The notes beneath the pieces were generated by a model. That model made no database searches. It saw only the letters and a list, made by a program, of their open reading frames with translations, and was not told the DNA's origin. Both the position numbers and the translations under genes were made by a program. From assembly GCA_900548795.1 (NCBI GenBank), contig URLT01000088.1, forward strand, positions 1 to 6,939: a stretch of 6,939 bases of DNA, read 5' to 3'. The DNA comes from an uncultured Eubacteriales bacterium. GTDB taxonomy: Bacteria; Bacillota; Clostridia; Oscillospirales; Oscillospiraceae. The stretch's first letter is position 1; each line of letters opens with the position of its first letter. This document shows, piece by piece, positions 5,913-6,939 of this stretch.

Positions 5913-6415
5913 GTTTGATCTCCTAAGTAAAACTCAAAATACATCTGATCCTCGGCTTTTCTCTTGTGGCCGCCGTCGATCAGGCCGACGACGCCGCCCA
6001 TTTTGCGGTAAAAGCCCTGCGCCTTGGAGTTGTGGATGTTGCAGCCGCAGAAAAATTTTTGCTCTCCAAGCGCCCGGCAGGCCGCGCGCATCTGCGCAAA
6101 CACGCGGCTGCCCAGCCCTCGTCCCTGATAGCCGGGCAGGATATAGAGCGCGTTGAGGCAGAGCCGAAAATCGCGATAGCGCCCGCCCGGAAACGCGCCG
6201 TAATAAAAGTAGCCGATGCAGTCCGCGCCGTCGAGCATCAGATAGACCGTCTGCGTCCGAATGCGCTGAAGATCGTTTTGGTGGTGCATGGCGTAATCGA
6301 AGCGGTCGATCTGTTCGTCGTCATAAATGCCGCGGTAGGTCGCGTCCCAAGCTTTTCTGCGCGTCTCGGAGAGCAGCGGCACGTCCTCCTCGGTCGCCCG
6401 TCTGAACGCGATCAT
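5909..6415 (-). CDS. GNAT-family N-acetyltransferase
   Basis: The 168-residue protein carries the GNAT acetyl-CoA fold. An N-terminal RRATEEDVPLLSETRRKAW helix region is followed by a beta strand with LMLDGADCIGYFYYGAF (59-75). Motif A follows as LYILPGYQGRGLGSRVF (90-106), with the Q97-G-R-G-L-G102 pyrophosphate-binding loop. A C-terminal NIHNSKAQGFYRKMGG (126-141) is typical of motif B. The substrate cannot be told: it lacks the clear hallmarks of RimI, although its neighbours YbeY and Era act on the small subunit. It is joined to both neighbours by 4-base ATGA overlaps (6412-6415 with ybeY, 5909-5912 with era), so it belongs to the operon. Its own start has only a weak upstream site and probably relies on translation coupled to ybeY. 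In many Firmicutes dgkA and cdd occupy this slot. Confidence 0.92.
   Translation of the reverse strand: MIAFRRATEEDVPLLSETRRKAWDATYRGIYDDEQIDRFDYAMHHQNDLQRIRTQTVYLMLDGADCIGYFYYGAFPGGRYRDFRLCLNALYILPGYQGRGLGSRVFAQMRAACRALGEQKFFCGCNIHNSKAQGFYRKMGGVVGLIDGGHKRKAEDQMYFEFYLGDQT
5920..5924 (-). promoter_or_regulatory. Shine-Dalgarno site of era inside the GNAT gene
   Basis: AGGAG lies 7 bases before the era ATG and within the last codons of the GNAT gene. It sets the era start at the ATGA overlap. Confidence 0.75.
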
Positions 6416-6906
6416 CTTTGCAGCCCCAGCTGCGCGGCGATCAGCTCCTCGCGCGTGCGCATCTGGCGCTTCATCTCGCCCTCGTCCATGTGGTCATAGC
6501 CCAGCAGATGCAGCACGGAATGGATGGTCAGATAGCCGACCTCGCGCTTGAGCGAGTTGCCGAAGCGCTTGGCCTGATCCTTCGCGCGCTCGAGCGAGAT
6601 GCACATATCGCCCAGCGGCAGAAGCCCGGTCTGCGGGTCGAGCATGTCGCTCGGATCGTCCGGAAATGCACCCGGGCTGAGGTCGAACATCGGGAAGGAC
6701 AGCACGTCCGTCTCGCGGTCGATCTGCCGCATGGCGGCGTTGACGGCGCGGATGCCGGCGTCGTCCGTGACGAGCACATTGATCTCGCAGGGGACGCCGA
6801 CGCCCTCGGCGGCCAGCGCCGCCTCGATGCAGCGGTGGATGTGCAGCGTCAGGCCGGGGCTGCGGTCGCGGCGGTTGGAATAGCGAACGCTGATTTGATG
6901 CTTCAT
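6412..6906 (-). CDS. ybeY: Endoribonuclease YbeY (16S rRNA maturation factor)
   Basis: YbeY is a zinc-dependent single-strand endoribonuclease needed for 16S rRNA 3'-end maturation and ribosome quality control. The 164-residue protein has the hallmark zinc site HSVLHLLGYDH (129-139, ligands His129, His133 and His139). It also has the family's conserved RQIDRETDVLSFP segment (60-72) and the closing MKRQMRTREE helix (145-154). Its length is normal. The ATG at 6906 has AGAGGG (6914-6919) 7 bases upstream. The stop overlaps the GNAT start as ATGA. In Firmicutes ybeY usually follows phoH and/or the HD-hydrolase gene pgpH, which would lie beyond the right edge. Confidence 0.97.
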   Translation of the reverse strand: MKHQISVRYSNRRDRSPGLTLHIHRCIEAALAAEGVGVPCEINVLVTDDAGIRAVNAAMRQIDRETDVLSFPMFDLSPGAFPDDPSDMLDPQTGLLPLGDMCISLERAKDQAKRFGNSLKREVGYLTIHSVLHLLGYDHMDEGEMKRQMRTREELIAAQLGLQR

Positions 6907-6939
6907 TTCTTATCCCTCTTGATTCTTTTGACCGGCGGA
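6903..6939 (-). CDS. Possible last codons of an upstream operon gene (edge fragment)
   Basis: On the minus strand, one frame entering at the right edge reads PPVKRIKRDKK and stops with a TGA that overlaps the ybeY ATG as ATGA, the same junction style used twice more in this operon. A second frame reads SAGQKNQEG and stops with TAA at 6910-6912. Either could be the end of a PhoH- or PgpH-like gene expected upstream of ybeY. The fragment is too short to identify the product or to choose the frame with confidence. Confidence 0.3.
   Translation of the reverse strand, partial: PPVKRIKRDKK
6914..6919 (-). promoter_or_regulatory. Shine-Dalgarno site of ybeY
   Basis: AGAGGG lies on the minus strand, 7 bases before the ATG at 6906, and fixes the start of ybeY. 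Confidence 0.75.

Noticed and set aside
5028..5918. A 296-codon plus-strand frame opposite era, and a similar 332-codon frame (100-1098) opposite uvrC
   Set aside because: Both are antisense shadows of clear conserved genes and have no family resemblance of their own.
1..6939. tRNA or rRNA genes, CRISPR arrays, riboswitches, phage or toxin-antitoxin genes
   Set aside because: I saw no repeat-spacer pattern, cloverleaf sequence or such coding regions; the window is almost filled by the listed genes.

Overview
This window reads as a chromosomal housekeeping segment of a GC-rich Firmicute, most likely a gut-type member of the Clostridia (Oscillospirales/Ruminococcaceae-like). The basis is strong G/C-rich third codon positions, consistent GAGG-type Shine-Dalgarno sites, the Firmicute-only proteins MutS2 (with Smr domain) and YqzL, and an HPr carrying a Ser46-type regulatory site. 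The genus cannot be fixed from the sequence alone. Every gene I can support lies on the minus strand, so transcription runs from high to low coordinates.

In transcription order, the window opens with an ambiguous few-codon tail of an upstream gene. Next comes ybeY (16S rRNA maturation endoribonuclease), then a GNAT acetyltransferase, then era (30S-assembly GTPase). These are joined by 4-base ATGA stop/start overlaps. After era comes a 161-bp, almost fully self-complementary, MITE-like element, then a 36-codon yqzL, then recO (recombination mediator) and mutS2 (ribosome-collision/recombination factor). The order ybeY..era-yqzL-recO is the familiar Firmicute one. Here a GNAT gene sits where dgkA and cdd are often found, and a mobile hairpin has been added between era and yqzL.

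A 114-bp gap after mutS2 carries a near-consensus sigma-A promoter (TTGACA, 17 bp, TATAGT) driving a separate unit. This unit is an HPr-like phosphocarrier gene starting with GTG, followed by a clear intrinsic terminator. uvrC lies immediately after it; its first 371 codons are present and it runs off the left edge of the window. The terminator ends only about 14 bases before the uvrC start, so uvrC must rely on readthrough or on a promoter I cannot see.

The genes fall into two themes: ribosome assembly and surveillance (YbeY, Era, MutS2) and DNA repair (RecO, UvrC, possibly MutS2), with the PTS-type HPr as an outlier. I found no wholly new multi-gene system. The best leads are the MITE-like element inside the operon, the HPr with a non-canonical active-site loop (GLHNKQA rather than GLHARPA), and the terminator placed just upstream of uvrC.
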